64,000 bases of DNA, from assembly GCF_008704205.1 (NCBI RefSeq), contig NZ_VXLC01000021.1, positions 124,001-188,000 on the forward strand, in the 5' to 3' direction. Numbering within the stretch: the first letter of the stretch is position 1; each line of letters opens with the position of its first letter. Source of the DNA: Nocardia colli (GTDB lineage: Bacteria > Actinomycetota > Actinomycetes > Mycobacteriales > Mycobacteriaceae). The position numbers and the translations under genes were made by a program. The notes under the pieces were generated by a model. That model had not been told where the DNA came from. It made no database searches and saw only the letters and a program-made list of their open reading frames with translations. This document shows positions 1 through 9,045 of the stretch, piece by piece.

Positions 1-1
1 C

Positions 2-3000
2 CACCTCCAGTCCTCTCCGACCGGGCGCGACCAGGTGCGCCAGCTACTCGACGACGCCGGCGGCAACCGAAATCAGCTCTCCTCGAACGACCAGCGCCTG
101 CTGCGTTCCATTCAACGCCAGGCTGGGGTGGACCAGTCCGCGTTCGACACGCATCGGGCCGAGCTGCAACCCGTCTTCGATCGGCCCATCGCGGACGAGG
201 GCGGAAAGATCAGCCCGGAGCGAACTCGGGAGCTGGCCGACGAGAGCACCAGCGCACGTGCGAAACGCAGCGTGCAGACCCTCGCGGGCCTGCGCGAACA
301 GGCGGCGGGGGGCGACTACCCGAAGCTGTCGGTCATCGAAGCAGGCGGCGGCGCCGCGCTCGCCGCCCGCGATCCGAAAGCGTTGCTGATCGACGACCGC
401 GGCCGGTGGCAGTCCGACAACGGCGACCGAATCGCCCAAACCGCAGACCAATTGCGCAATCTCCGCCAGACCGGACTCGGCGATCCGTACCAGTTCGTCG
501 GCGAAGGCCGGCCGGACGCCCGCGTGCCGCTCGACGCGGTCCGCTATTGGGAAGACTCGATCGCGTCCCAAGGACCCGTGGTCGATGGCAAGGCGAGCTT
601 CCGCATGGAAGGCGGGAAGTTGCTCGCCGACATCAACCCGCTCGACGGCAGCCCGCACGTCACCGTGGAGGTCGAGGGGATCCCGGTCATCGCCACCGGC
701 TTCCCGCCCGAGATCATCCCCGGCACCCGCGAGGTCGGCGGAATGCACGGGACATTCGACACGGCCGCACAGGAATTGGGCGCGCTCAACACGCCTGGTG
801 CCACAGCCGCCAAGACGCAGATCGAGGCACTGTCCTGGCGCGATCCCGCGTCCGCGGACAAGGCCTTGAAGATCCTGTCGGACAACAGCATCGACCGCTC
901 CGCGCTGTCCAAGAACGTCAACCATGCGCTGGATTCACTCAGCAACTGGAAGTCGTTGCGCGACAACCATCCCGGCCAGATCCTCTCCGGCGACGAAGCC
1001 AACCTGGCCGGCGTCGACCCTGACCGCGCCAACCGCTGGATCGTGGCCGGCACCGGCGGCACCGGCATCAGCGGCGTCGAGAACATGCTCAAACTCAGCG
1101 ACAACGCGAAATTCACCATGATCGGCCGCAACGCACCGCCCGGACTTGCGGACAACACGCAGTGGAAGGAAGTCCGAGGCCAGCACGACCTCGGCTTCGA
1201 CGCGAACAATCCGACCGCCGCCAGCAAGCAGAATTCCGACGGCAGTTGGCCCAACCCCACCGCAACCGGCCGACTGACCATGGCATTCGACCGGAACATG
1301 AACATCACCGGAATCGAGGAAAGCACCGGCCCGCAGGGCACTCGATTCTCCGTCGGCCCGCACGAAGGCGACGGCGTCATCGCCTCACTCGGCACCCGCA
1401 ACTCGGTACCGCCCGCGGTCGCCGACCTCGTGGACACCGCGATCAAACGCGACCCGAATTCGGTATCCGCGCGAATGCTTTTCGACAACGACGGCCAATA
1501 CCTCGGCTACCGCATCACCGTCGACGGCCGCGACATCGACGTCACCGGCGCGGCGTCCCGCTTCTTCCCCGGCGGGCAACTCTTCAGGCCCGGAACCGGC
1601 GACGTCCCACCGCTTCCCGTCGCCAATCCCGGAAAAGTGTGGAGTACCACCGACTCTCGCTACGCGCTGGCGCGCCCGCAACCCGGCTTCGCCGCACAGA
1701 CCGCCTCGAACCGGGACGCCCCACCCGAAGGCGGAAACTTCGACGGCGGCTACGTCGCCTCCGCCACCCAGGCCACCCATTACGCGGCATGGCGACGCAT
1801 CGACGGTACCGACGCGTCGAACACCATTACCGCTGCGGCCGTGCCGGGTTCGGAATTCCACGGCCACGTCGAAGCACCGGCCACCGATCACGTCGACCAG
1901 ATCCACGGCCAAGTCGACAACGCGCTGCACAGCGCGGTCGACGGTCACGGCGGTTTGCGGGTCGACCCGATCGACGTGAACCGGGGACGGTATCGCATCA
2001 CCGATACCAGCGGTGTCTACGGCAGCGATAGACACAGCTTCGAGGTACGGGTCGAAACGCAGCGCATCGGCGACGACACCGCGGCCCGCTCGATCCTCAA
2101 CCACGACAAGGGCCAGCACGTCATCCAGATCTCCGACCGCATTTCCACCAAACACATACCGCGCGCACTGGCCCACGAGATCGGCGAAATCGTCGCCGAC
2201 CGGAAACGCTACATCGTAGACAAACTCGATTCCTTCGGTCCCGATGAAGGCGTTCTGCGCCCCGGCGGACCGATCGATGAACCCGCGCTCACACCCCACG
2301 ACGCCGGCCGCATCCAAGAACTCCGGGTACTCGGCGACGAACTCAACCGCCTGCCGGCCACGCAACAATCAGAACGCAACGCCCTGCGCGGTGAAGCGAT
2401 GGCACTGATCGACCACTTGGGTCTGCGCGAGGGCACACCGGGCGCCCCGGAACGCAGAACCCTGGTGCTCGACCAGCTCGACCGCTCCGCCTCCGGCAGT
2501 GAGCACGTGCGCAACCTGCTCGACGACGCGGGCCGCGAGCCGAATCGACTGCCATCCGAGGATCAGCAACTCCTGCAACGCATTCAGGACCGGGCCACCG
2601 ACGACCGAGCCAGGTTCGAGGCCCATCGAGACGCTCTGCGACCCGCCTTCGAGCGGCCCATCGCGTTCGACGGCAAACGAGCCACCCCCGAACAAACGCT
2701 GGCACTCGCCGACCAGAGCACTCAGCAACGCGCCCAGCGCAGCGTGCAAACCCTCGCCGAGCTGCGCACGCAAGCGGCCGCCGCACCGCAGGGCGAGCAT
2801 CCGAAGCTGTCGATCATCGAGGCAGGCGGCGGAGCGGCGCTCGCCGCACGCGATCCGAAAGCCTTACTGATCGATGACCACGGCCGGTGGCAATCCGACA
2901 ACGGCGACCGCATCGCTCAAACCGCCGACCAGCTGCGCAATCTCCGCCAAACCGGACTCGGCGACCCCTACCAGTTCGTCGGCGAAGGCCATCCCGACGC

Positions 3001-6000
3001 CCGTGTGCCGCTCGACGCGGTCCGCTATTGGGAAGACACCATCGCCGCCCAAGGCCCGGTGGTAAACGGCAGAACGGCATTCCGGCTGGAGAACGGAAAG
3101 CTGCTCGCCGACATCACCCCGCTCGACGGCACCCCGCCGATCACCGTGGACGTTCAAGGCGTACCGGTCATCGCCACCGGCTTCCCGCCCGAGATCATCC
3201 CCGGCATCGCCCGCGGCATCGGCGGCATGCACGGGACATTCGACACGGCCGCAAAGGAACTGGGCGACATCACCACCTCGAGTGCCGCGGCGGCGAAGGC
3301 ACAGATCCAAGCCCTCTCCTGGCGGGACCCGGCCTCGGCGGGCGAGGCCTTGAAGATCCTGACGGACAACGGTATCGATCATTCCGTGCTGTCCAAGCCC
3401 ACCCGGGATTCCCTGGGTGCGATCGACAACTGGAAGTCGTTGCGCGACAACCACCCCGGCCGGATCCTCTCCGGCGATGAAGCCAACCTGAAAGGCGTCC
3501 AACCCGATCGCGCAGGTGAATGGATCGTGGCCGGCACCGGCGGCACCGGCATCAGCGGCGTCGAGAACATGCTCAAACTCAGCGACAACGCGAAATTCAC
3601 CATGATCGGCCGCAACGCACCGCCCGGACTTGCGGACAACACGCAGTGGAAGGAAGTCCGAGGCCAGCACGACCTCGGCTTCGACGCGAACAATCCGACC
3701 GCCGCCAGCAAGCAGATCAACGGCGCGTGGCCCAACCCCGGCGCGACCGGCCGATTGACCATGGCATTCGACCGGACCATGAACATCACCGGAATCGAAG
3801 AACGCCCCGGATCTCGTTTCGCGGTCGCCGGATTCGAAGGCGACGGCGTCATCGCCTCGCTCGGCACCCGTAATTCGGTGCCGCCCGCCATCGCCGACCT
3901 GGTGGACACGGCGATCAAGCGCGACCCGAATTCGGTATCCGCTCGAATGCTTTTCGACAACGACGGCCAATACCTCGGTTACCGGATCACTGTCGACGGA
4001 CGCGACATCGACGTCACCGGCGCGGCCTCGCGCTTCTTCCCCGGCGGTCAGCTGTTCAAGCCCGGAACCGGCGATTTCCCCCCGCTGCCCGCGGTGAATC
4101 CCGGGACGATTTGGAGCACACAGGATTCCCGATACGCACTATCTGGCTCGCAACCCGGCTTCGCCGCACAGACCGCCTCGAACCGGGACGCCCCACCCGA
4201 GGGCGGAAACTTCGACGGTGGCTACGTCGCCAGTGCGACCCAGGCCACCCACTATGCGGCATGGCGGCGTAACGACGCGGACGGGACGAACGTCATTACC
4301 GCAGCGGCCGTGCCGGGTTCGGATTTCCACGGTCACGTCGAACCGCCGTCGACCAGCCACGTCGACCAGGTCCGCGGCCGAATCGACGGCGCACTGCACG
4401 GTGCGATCGATGGCCACGGCGGCCTGCGGATCGATCCCCCCGAAGCAGGCGAAACGGCAAAAGGGATATACCGCATCACCGACACCAGCGGTATCTACGG
4501 AAACGATCAAAGCAGCTTCAAGGTGCGCGTCGAGACCCAGCGCATCGGCGATGACACCGCGGCCCGCTCGATCCTCAACCACGACAAGGGCGAGCACGTC
4601 ATCCAGATCTCCGACCGGATCTCCACCAAACACATACCGCGCGCACTAGCCCACGAGATCGGCGAGATCGTCGCCGACCGCAAGCGCTACATCGTCGACA
4701 AACTCGACGCTTTCGGCCCCAGCGAAGGCGTCCTGCGCCCCGGCGGACCAACCGACGAACCCGCACTCACCCCGCACGACACCGGTCGCATCCAGGAACT
4801 TCGAGTGCTCGGCCAGCAACTCGACGAGCTGCCCGGCCCGGCTGACCGGACCCCCGAAGACCGAACCCGATACAACGAGTTGCACCGCGAAACCATGGCA
4901 TTGGTCGAGCATCTGGGCCTGCGCGAGGGCACACCGGGCGCCGAACAGCGCAGGACCCTGGTGCTGGATCACCTCGAGTCTGCCCCCGCCGGGCGTGACC
5001 AGGTGCAGCATCTACTCGACGACGCCGGCGGCAACCGGGACCAGCTGTCGACCAACGACCAGCGCCTACTGCGTTCCATTCAGCGCCAGGCGGGGCTGGA
5101 CCAAGCGGCGTTCGATGCCCATCGGGCGGCCCTGCGGCCGGCTTTCGAGCGCCCGATAGCGTTCGACGGAGAACGAGCCACCCCCGAACAGACGCTGACC
5201 CTCGCCGACCAGAGCACTCAGCAACGGGCAGAACGCAGCGTGACCACCCTCGCCGATCTGCGTGCGCAGGCCGCGGGCGGCGACTACCCGAAGCTGTCGG
5301 TCATCGAAGCAGGCGGCGGCGCCGCACTCGCCGCCCGCGACCCGAAAGCCTTGCTGATCGACGACCGCGGACGATGGCAGTCCGACAACGGCGACCGAAT
5401 CGCCCAAACCGCAGACCAATTGCGCAATCTCCGCCAGACCGGGCTCGGCGACCCCTACCAGTTCGTCGGCGAAGGCCGCCCCGGCGCCCGTGTGCCGCTC
5501 GACGCGGTCCGCTACTGGGAAGACACCATCGCCGCCCAAGGACCGGTGGTCGACGGCAGAGCGACCTTCCGGATGGAGAACGGAAAGCTGCTCGCCGACA
5601 TCACCCCACTGGATCGTTCGACGCCACTCACGGTGGAAGTCCAAGGCATTCCGGTCATCGCCACCGGCTTCCCGCCCGAGATCATCCCCGGCACCCGCGA
5701 GGTCGGCGGCATGCACGGGACATTCGACACGGCCGCAAAAGAATTGGGCGCGCTCAACACGCCGGCCGCCACCGCCGCGAAGTCCCAGATCGAAGCACTG
5801 TCCTGGCGCGATCCCGCTTCTGCGGTCACAACAGTGGACATCCTGGAGGCAACCGGCGTCGACCGCTCCACACTGAGCGACAACCTCAACCACGCGCTGG
5901 ATTCACTCAGCAACTGGGAAACGTTGCGCAAAGACCACCCCGGCCAGATCCTCTCCGGCGACGAAGCCAACCTCAAAGGCGTTAAACCCGACCTGGCCAA

Positions 6001-6787
6001 GCACTGGATCGTGGCCGGCACCGGCGGCACCGGCATCAGCGGCGTCGAGAACATGCTCAAACTCAGCACCGACGCGAAATTCACCATGATCGGCCGCAAC
6101 GCACCACCCGGACTCGCCGACAACACCCAGTGGAAAGAAGTACGCGGCACCCACGACCTCGGCTACGACCATGAAAACCCGACTGCCGCCAGCCAACAGG
6201 TGAACGGCGCGTGGCCCAACCCCGGCGCAACCGGACGACTGACGATGTCGTTCGACCGGACGATGAACATCACCGGCATCGAAAAGAACACCGGCGCCCA
6301 AGGCACCACGTTCTCCGTCGCCGGCTTCGAAGGTGACGGCGTCATCGCCTCGCTCGGCACCCGTAACTCGGTGCCGCCGGCCGTCGCCGACCTGGTGGAC
6401 GCCGCGATCAGACACGACCCGAACTCGGTGTCGGGGCAGATGCTGTTCGACAGCGACGGTCAGTACCTCGGCTATCGCATCACCGTCGACGGCCGCGACA
6501 TCGATGTCACCGGCGCGGCCTCCCGTTTCTTCCCCGGCGGGCAACTCTTCCGGCCCGGATCCGGACCCGTCCCGCCGCTACCCGCGACGGATTCCGGGAC
6601 CGCATGGCGTACCAACGACTCTCGCTACGCGCTGGCGCGCCAGCAACCCGGCCTCGCCGCGCAAACCGCGTCGAACCGGGATGCGCCGCCGGAAGGCGGG
6701 AACTTCGACGGCGGCTACGTCGCCTCCGCCATTCAGGCCACCCACTATGCGGCGTGGCGACGCGGCGGCGGCCGGGCCTTCTCGTGA
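2..6787 (+). CDS. Giant tandem-module protein with FAD/NAD(P)-binding-like repeats (5' partial)
   Basis: The frame is open to the left edge; residues before the first possible GTG (nt 35) match the inter-module linker seen later, so the gene starts upstream and has at least one more module. 2261 residues are visible as two full modules and one truncated module of about 828 aa. Each module has, in order: a charged helical linker (LLDDAG...); a glycine-rich segment IEAGGGAALAARDPKALLID resembling a Rossmann FAD-binding start; an ATGFPPEI segment like the ATG motif of FAD enzymes; a second dinucleotide motif GTGGTGISGVENML followed by MIGRN; and a C-terminal segment with HEIGEIVADRKRY, which resembles a zincin helix but lacks the second His. 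The last module stops after HYAAWRR, missing its distal third. No signal peptide or membrane helix is visible. Function unknown: a polymorphic-toxin-like or surface protein is possible, as is a concatenated flavoenzyme. I see the repeats directly; the cofactor-binding reading is inference. Confidence 0.8.
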   Translation, partial: HLQSSPTGRDQVRQLLDDAGGNRNQLSSNDQRLLRSIQRQAGVDQSAFDTHRAELQPVFDRPIADEGGKISPERTRELADESTSARAKRSVQTLAGLREQAAGGDYPKLSVIEAGGGAALAARDPKALLIDDRGRWQSDNGDRIAQTADQLRNLRQTGLGDPYQFVGEGRPDARVPLDAVRYWEDSIASQGPVVDGKASFRMEGGKLLADINPLDGSPHVTVEVEGIPVIATGFPPEIIPGTREVGGMHGTFDTAAQELGALNTPGATAAKTQIEALSWRDPASADKALKILSDNSIDRSALSKNVNHALDSLSNWKSLRDNHPGQILSGDEANLAGVDPDRANRWIVAGTGGTGISGVENMLKLSDNAKFTMIGRNAPPGLADNTQWKEVRGQHDLGFDANNPTAASKQNSDGSWPNPTATGRLTMAFDRNMNITGIEESTGPQGTRFSVGPHEGDGVIASLGTRNSVPPAVADLVDTAIKRDPNSVSARMLFDNDGQYLGYRITVDGRDIDVTGAASRFFPGGQLFRPGTGDVPPLPVANPGKVWSTTDSRYALARPQPGFAAQTASNRDAPPEGGNFDGGYVASATQATHYAAWRRIDGTDASNTITAAAVPGSEFHGHVEAPATDHVDQIHGQVDNALHSAVDGHGGLRVDPIDVNRGRYRITDTSGVYGSDRHSFEVRVETQRIGDDTAARSILNHDKGQHVIQISDRISTKHIPRALAHEIGEIVADRKRYIVDKLDSFGPDEGVLRPGGPIDEPALTPHDAGRIQELRVLGDELNRLPATQQSERNALRGEAMALIDHLGLREGTPGAPERRTLVLDQLDRSASGSEHVRNLLDDAGREPNRLPSEDQQLLQRIQDRATDDRARFEAHRDALRPAFERPIAFDGKRATPEQTLALADQSTQQRAQRSVQTLAELRTQAAAAPQGEHPKLSIIEAGGGAALAARDPKALLIDDHGRWQSDNGDRIAQTADQLRNLRQTGLGDPYQFVGEGHPDARVPLDAVRYWEDTIAAQGPVVNGRTAFRLENGKLLADITPLDGTPPITVDVQGVPVIATGFPPEIIPGIARGIGGMHGTFDTAAKELGDITTSSAAAAKAQIQALSWRDPASAGEALKILTDNGIDHSVLSKPTRDSLGAIDNWKSLRDNHPGRILSGDEANLKGVQPDRAGEWIVAGTGGTGISGVENMLKLSDNAKFTMIGRNAPPGLADNTQWKEVRGQHDLGFDANNPTAASKQINGAWPNPGATGRLTMAFDRTMNITGIEERPGSRFAVAGFEGDGVIASLGTRNSVPPAIADLVDTAIKRDPNSVSARMLFDNDGQYLGYRITVDGRDIDVTGAASRFFPGGQLFKPGTGDFPPLPAVNPGTIWSTQDSRYALSGSQPGFAAQTASNRDAPPEGGNFDGGYVASATQATHYAAWRRNDADGTNVITAAAVPGSDFHGHVEPPSTSHVDQVRGRIDGALHGAIDGHGGLRIDPPEAGETAKGIYRITDTSGIYGNDQSSFKVRVETQRIGDDTAARSILNHDKGEHVIQISDRISTKHIPRALAHEIGEIVADRKRYIVDKLDAFGPSEGVLRPGGPTDEPALTPHDTGRIQELRVLGQQLDELPGPADRTPEDRTRYNELHRETMALVEHLGLREGTPGAEQRRTLVLDHLESAPAGRDQVQHLLDDAGGNRDQLSTNDQRLLRSIQRQAGLDQAAFDAHRAALRPAFERPIAFDGERATPEQTLTLADQSTQQRAERSVTTLADLRAQAAGGDYPKLSVIEAGGGAALAARDPKALLIDDRGRWQSDNGDRIAQTADQLRNLRQTGLGDPYQFVGEGRPGARVPLDAVRYWEDTIAAQGPVVDGRATFRMENGKLLADITPLDRSTPLTVEVQGIPVIATGFPPEIIPGTREVGGMHGTFDTAAKELGALNTPAATAAKSQIEALSWRDPASAVTTVDILEATGVDRSTLSDNLNHALDSLSNWETLRKDHPGQILSGDEANLKGVKPDLAKHWIVAGTGGTGISGVENMLKLSTDAKFTMIGRNAPPGLADNTQWKEVRGTHDLGYDHENPTAASQQVNGAWPNPGATGRLTMSFDRTMNITGIEKNTGAQGTTFSVAGFEGDGVIASLGTRNSVPPAVADLVDAAIRHDPNSVSGQMLFDSDGQYLGYRITVDGRDIDVTGAASRFFPGGQLFRPGSGPVPPLPATDSGTAWRTNDSRYALARQQPGLAAQTASNRDAPPEGGNFDGGYVASAIQATHYAAWRRGGGRAFS
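44..2515 (+). repeat. Tandem coding repeat, unit A (full)
   Basis: Full module counted from the codons for LLDDAG to the same point in the next unit, 2472 bp. Landmarks: IEAGGG near nt 335, GTGGTG near nt 1049, HEIGE near nt 2174. Long stretches around nt 1037-1230 match unit B base for base. Confidence 0.85.
2516..5011 (+). repeat. Tandem coding repeat, unit B (full)
   Basis: Second full module, 2496 bp. Its GTGGTG segment lies exactly 2484 bp after that of unit A. It differs from unit A by small in-frame indels, such as a shorter stretch after GIEE and a PQGEH insertion before KLSIIEAGGG. Confidence 0.85.
5012..6784 (+). repeat. Tandem coding repeat, unit C (3'-truncated)
   Basis: Third module; the GTGGTG segment is again 2484 bp after that of unit B. 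It ends with GGGRAFS directly after ATHYAAWRR and so lacks the part that in units A and B carries the VPGS-FHGHVE and HEIGE segments, about 700 bp. Confidence 0.85.
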
Positions 6788-6831
6788 ACGATGTAACCGA
6801 CGACGGGAGACGACAGGATGGGCAACGAACC

Positions 6832-7863
6832 ATGACCGCGCCCTTCGTGCAGGTATGGCGGACGGCGGCGATCGACGAACCGGACAAGTGGGTACGGGCC
6901 GTCGCCTGGGCCGAGATAGCCGCGCGGCCAGTGGCGATCGCCGTGGCGGGGACCACGCTGGCCGCGTGGGACCTGACCTCCGGTGCGCAGCTGATCCGGT
7001 CGAGTGTTCCAGTCATGCAAGAGAATTCGACCCTGGTGCAGCTGACGGTCGGGCAGCTCGACGGGAATCCGATCGCGGTGACCGGTGACGTCGCGGGCCG
7101 CATCCAAGCGTGGGACCTGACCAGCGGTGAACCATTCGGAAAGCCGGTCGCCGAACTGCACGGTCGCGCGGCGGCGGTGGTCGCGGCGGGCGAGCTGCTG
7201 CTCATCGGCCGCGGCGCCGGTGCGACCTCGTCGGTGTACGAGGTGCCGGTCAGCTCCGGATCGGTCGAGGTGTGGGATATCGCGACCGCGCATTCCATCC
7301 ACTCGCTGTGGCACGGCGGCTTCACCGACTCGGTCGCCGTCGTCGAACAGGGTGATCGCCCGGTAGCAGTCGTGGGGTCGACCTATTCCGCGCGGCCGCT
7401 GCTGGATCCGGACGACTCGGAATCACAGCTCACGACCTGGGATGTCCGAACCGGTGCGAGTCTGGACGAACCCATCCTGCTCACCGGCAACTCGGTGGCC
7501 GAACCGATGGCCGCGGGTGTCCTGGACGGACGCGCGGTCGCGATCATGGCGGGCGGCGAGGGCCTGAGCCTGTGGGATCTCGCCGAGCGACGGGAGCGGA
7601 TGACGATCGCCTGCCCCGGCCGGATCGAGGCGATCGTCTGGGGGCAGACCGCGACCGGGCCGGTCGTGCTGGTCGGCGGCGGTGATGTGCAAGCGGCCGG
7701 CCGGAACTGGCTGCGGATGTGGGATCCACGCGACGGGCGGCTGATCGCCGAAACCAGCACCGGGACCGGCAGCATTTCCAGCTGCGCCGTCGCCCCGGAC
7801 GGCAGCGTCATCGTGCCGTGGGGTGACCGAGTCCAACTGCTGCGCCGGTCGGAAACACCTTGA
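6832..7863 (+). CDS. WD40-like repeat protein
   Basis: 343 residues with repeated beta-propeller signatures: WDLTSGAQL, WDLTSGEPF, VEVWDIATA, TTWDVRTG, LSLWDLAERR and LRMWDPRDG, spaced 40-60 residues apart, each preceded by a hydrophobic AVAVV-type strand. This is the usual look of a cytoplasmic propeller scaffold; no enzyme motif, signal peptide or membrane helix is visible. I chose the ATG at 6832 (AGGA 13 bases upstream); an in-frame GTG at 6784 overlaps the stop of the giant gene (GTGA) and would mean translational coupling. Either start places it in an operon with the giant repeat protein, so it may bind or regulate that product. The binding partner is unknown. Confidence 0.75.
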   Translation: MTAPFVQVWRTAAIDEPDKWVRAVAWAEIAARPVAIAVAGTTLAAWDLTSGAQLIRSSVPVMQENSTLVQLTVGQLDGNPIAVTGDVAGRIQAWDLTSGEPFGKPVAELHGRAAAVVAAGELLLIGRGAGATSSVYEVPVSSGSVEVWDIATAHSIHSLWHGGFTDSVAVVEQGDRPVAVVGSTYSARPLLDPDDSESQLTTWDVRTGASLDEPILLTGNSVAEPMAAGVLDGRAVAIMAGGEGLSLWDLAERRERMTIACPGRIEAIVWGQTATGPVVLVGGGDVQAAGRNWLRMWDPRDGRLIAETSTGTGSISSCAVAPDGSVIVPWGDRVQLLRRSETP

Positions 7864-7889
7864 TGCGCAGCACGTTCACCGGTCGGGAA

Positions 7890-8390
7890 CTAGAGACGCG
7901 AAGACAGCGCCTCGCGGTAGGCGCTCGCGGTCGCCTCGAGCCGCGCGCGAGTGAATCGCCCTGGCTCGCGGGCGTAAGCGGCGCGACCGACCGCCGAGAT
8001 GAACGCGTCCTCGGGGACGGCATCCATCGAGCCGGGGATGAACTTCAGGACTTCCGCCACGGCCTCGACGGCGGTAGCCACCGAGAGCCGATCGCGGTCG
8101 CCCTGATCCGGTGCGGCGCCGGCCGCAGGCACCAATGCCACCGACGCGGCGGCCTGCTCGGCGACCAGCAGGAATTCACCGGGACAGATGATCCGCGAGG
8201 CAGTGGGACCGCCGAATGCGGGCGGCGACGGCGGGATGGCCTCGTCCAGCTCGAACGTGAACTGCCGGGGCAGACCGCACAGCGCACAACTACCCGCGTA
8301 GACGGCGAGCAGGCGCCCCTCCTGGTCCTCTCGCAGCACATGTTCGGCTTCGAATTTCGTCTCGCCGCAGGAGCAGGCGTGCAGATCCAT
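7890..8390 (-). CDS. Hypothetical protein with Cys-pair motif
   Basis: 166 residues starting MDLHACSCGETKFEAEHVLR. A CSC near the N-terminus and a CALC about 28 residues later form a plausible four-Cys zinc site. The remainder is Ala-rich and helical, with no recognised domain. An upstream in-frame GTG at 8429 would add 13 residues; neither start has a strong ribosome site. It is convergent with the WD40-like gene and transcribed away from the WXG100-like gene. Function not recognised. Confidence 0.6.
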   Translation of the reverse strand: MDLHACSCGETKFEAEHVLREDQEGRLLAVYAGSCALCGLPRQFTFELDEAIPPSPPAFGGPTASRIICPGEFLLVAEQAAASVALVPAAGAAPDQGDRDRLSVATAVEAVAEVLKFIPGSMDAVPEDAFISAVGRAAYAREPGRFTRARLEATASAYREALSSRL

Positions 8391-8464
8391 ATAGAGCTGG
8401 CATTCAACGGATGACCGAGCAATAAGCACCTGGAAATGCTACCCCGATCGACCGAAGGAGCACG

Positions 8465-9019
8465 ATGAGTAAACCCGTCGAGATCAAGCCCGAAGGGCTG
8501 CGCCGCGCGGCAACCGAATTCGACGATGTCGCCGATCGCGCCAAAAAGGTGCTGGACCGGTTGAAGTCCGCCTCGGAGAGCAAAGGCGAGCCGTGGGGGC
8601 ACGACCACGCCGGAGAGAAATTCGCCGACGGGGAGAAGGGCTACAAGAAGAATCGCGACGGCACGTTCTCCTCGCTGTCCAGCCTCGTCGGTGTCTTCCA
8701 GGACAACGCGAAGAACCTGCGGGATTCGGCGAAAACGTTCGAGGAGAACGAGCAGGCAGCATTGCGCCCCCGAGAAGTGTTGCGCCCCACCAGGCGGGAC
8801 GCCGTCGCGCGCTCCAGGGAGGGCTACCGCCCCGCCCTGCACGACTCCATCGACGCGGAACCGCGAAGCAGACTGTTGCGCGCCGACTTCATGCCCCGCA
8901 ATGACACTGCCCCACTCGAGCCGTTCCAGGAGCCACTGCGCATGACCGATTCCATCCCCCGCAACGCCGTCCGCGCGGACATGTACACACCGGAGGGCGA
9001 GGTCACCGAGCCGGAATAG
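8465..9019 (+). CDS. WXG100-like protein with C-terminal extension
   Basis: 184 residues; ATG preceded by GAAGGAG. The first 100 residues are helical and charged, with a helix (LRRAATEFDDVADRAKKVL), a turn holding PWGHDHAGEKF where WXG100 proteins carry W-x-G, then a second helix (VFQDNAKNLRDSAKTFEEN). This is the helix-WG-helix layout of ESX/type VII substrates. Usual members are about 100 aa; this one has 85 extra residues rich in Arg and Pro. It may be a secreted partner for the neighbouring giant protein, but no ESX machinery gene is in the window. Confidence 0.55.
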   Translation: MSKPVEIKPEGLRRAATEFDDVADRAKKVLDRLKSASESKGEPWGHDHAGEKFADGEKGYKKNRDGTFSSLSSLVGVFQDNAKNLRDSAKTFEENEQAALRPREVLRPTRRDAVARSREGYRPALHDSIDAEPRSRLLRADFMPRNDTAPLEPFQEPLRMTDSIPRNAVRADMYTPEGEVTEPE

Positions 9020-9045
9020 GCTGTGCCGCATCGGCCCTGCTGCGC

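Noticed and set aside
44..6544. Long open frames antisense to and in other frames of the giant gene
   Set aside because: They follow from the high-GC third-position bias and recur once per repeat unit; the translations are Arg- or Val/Gly-rich with no family features.
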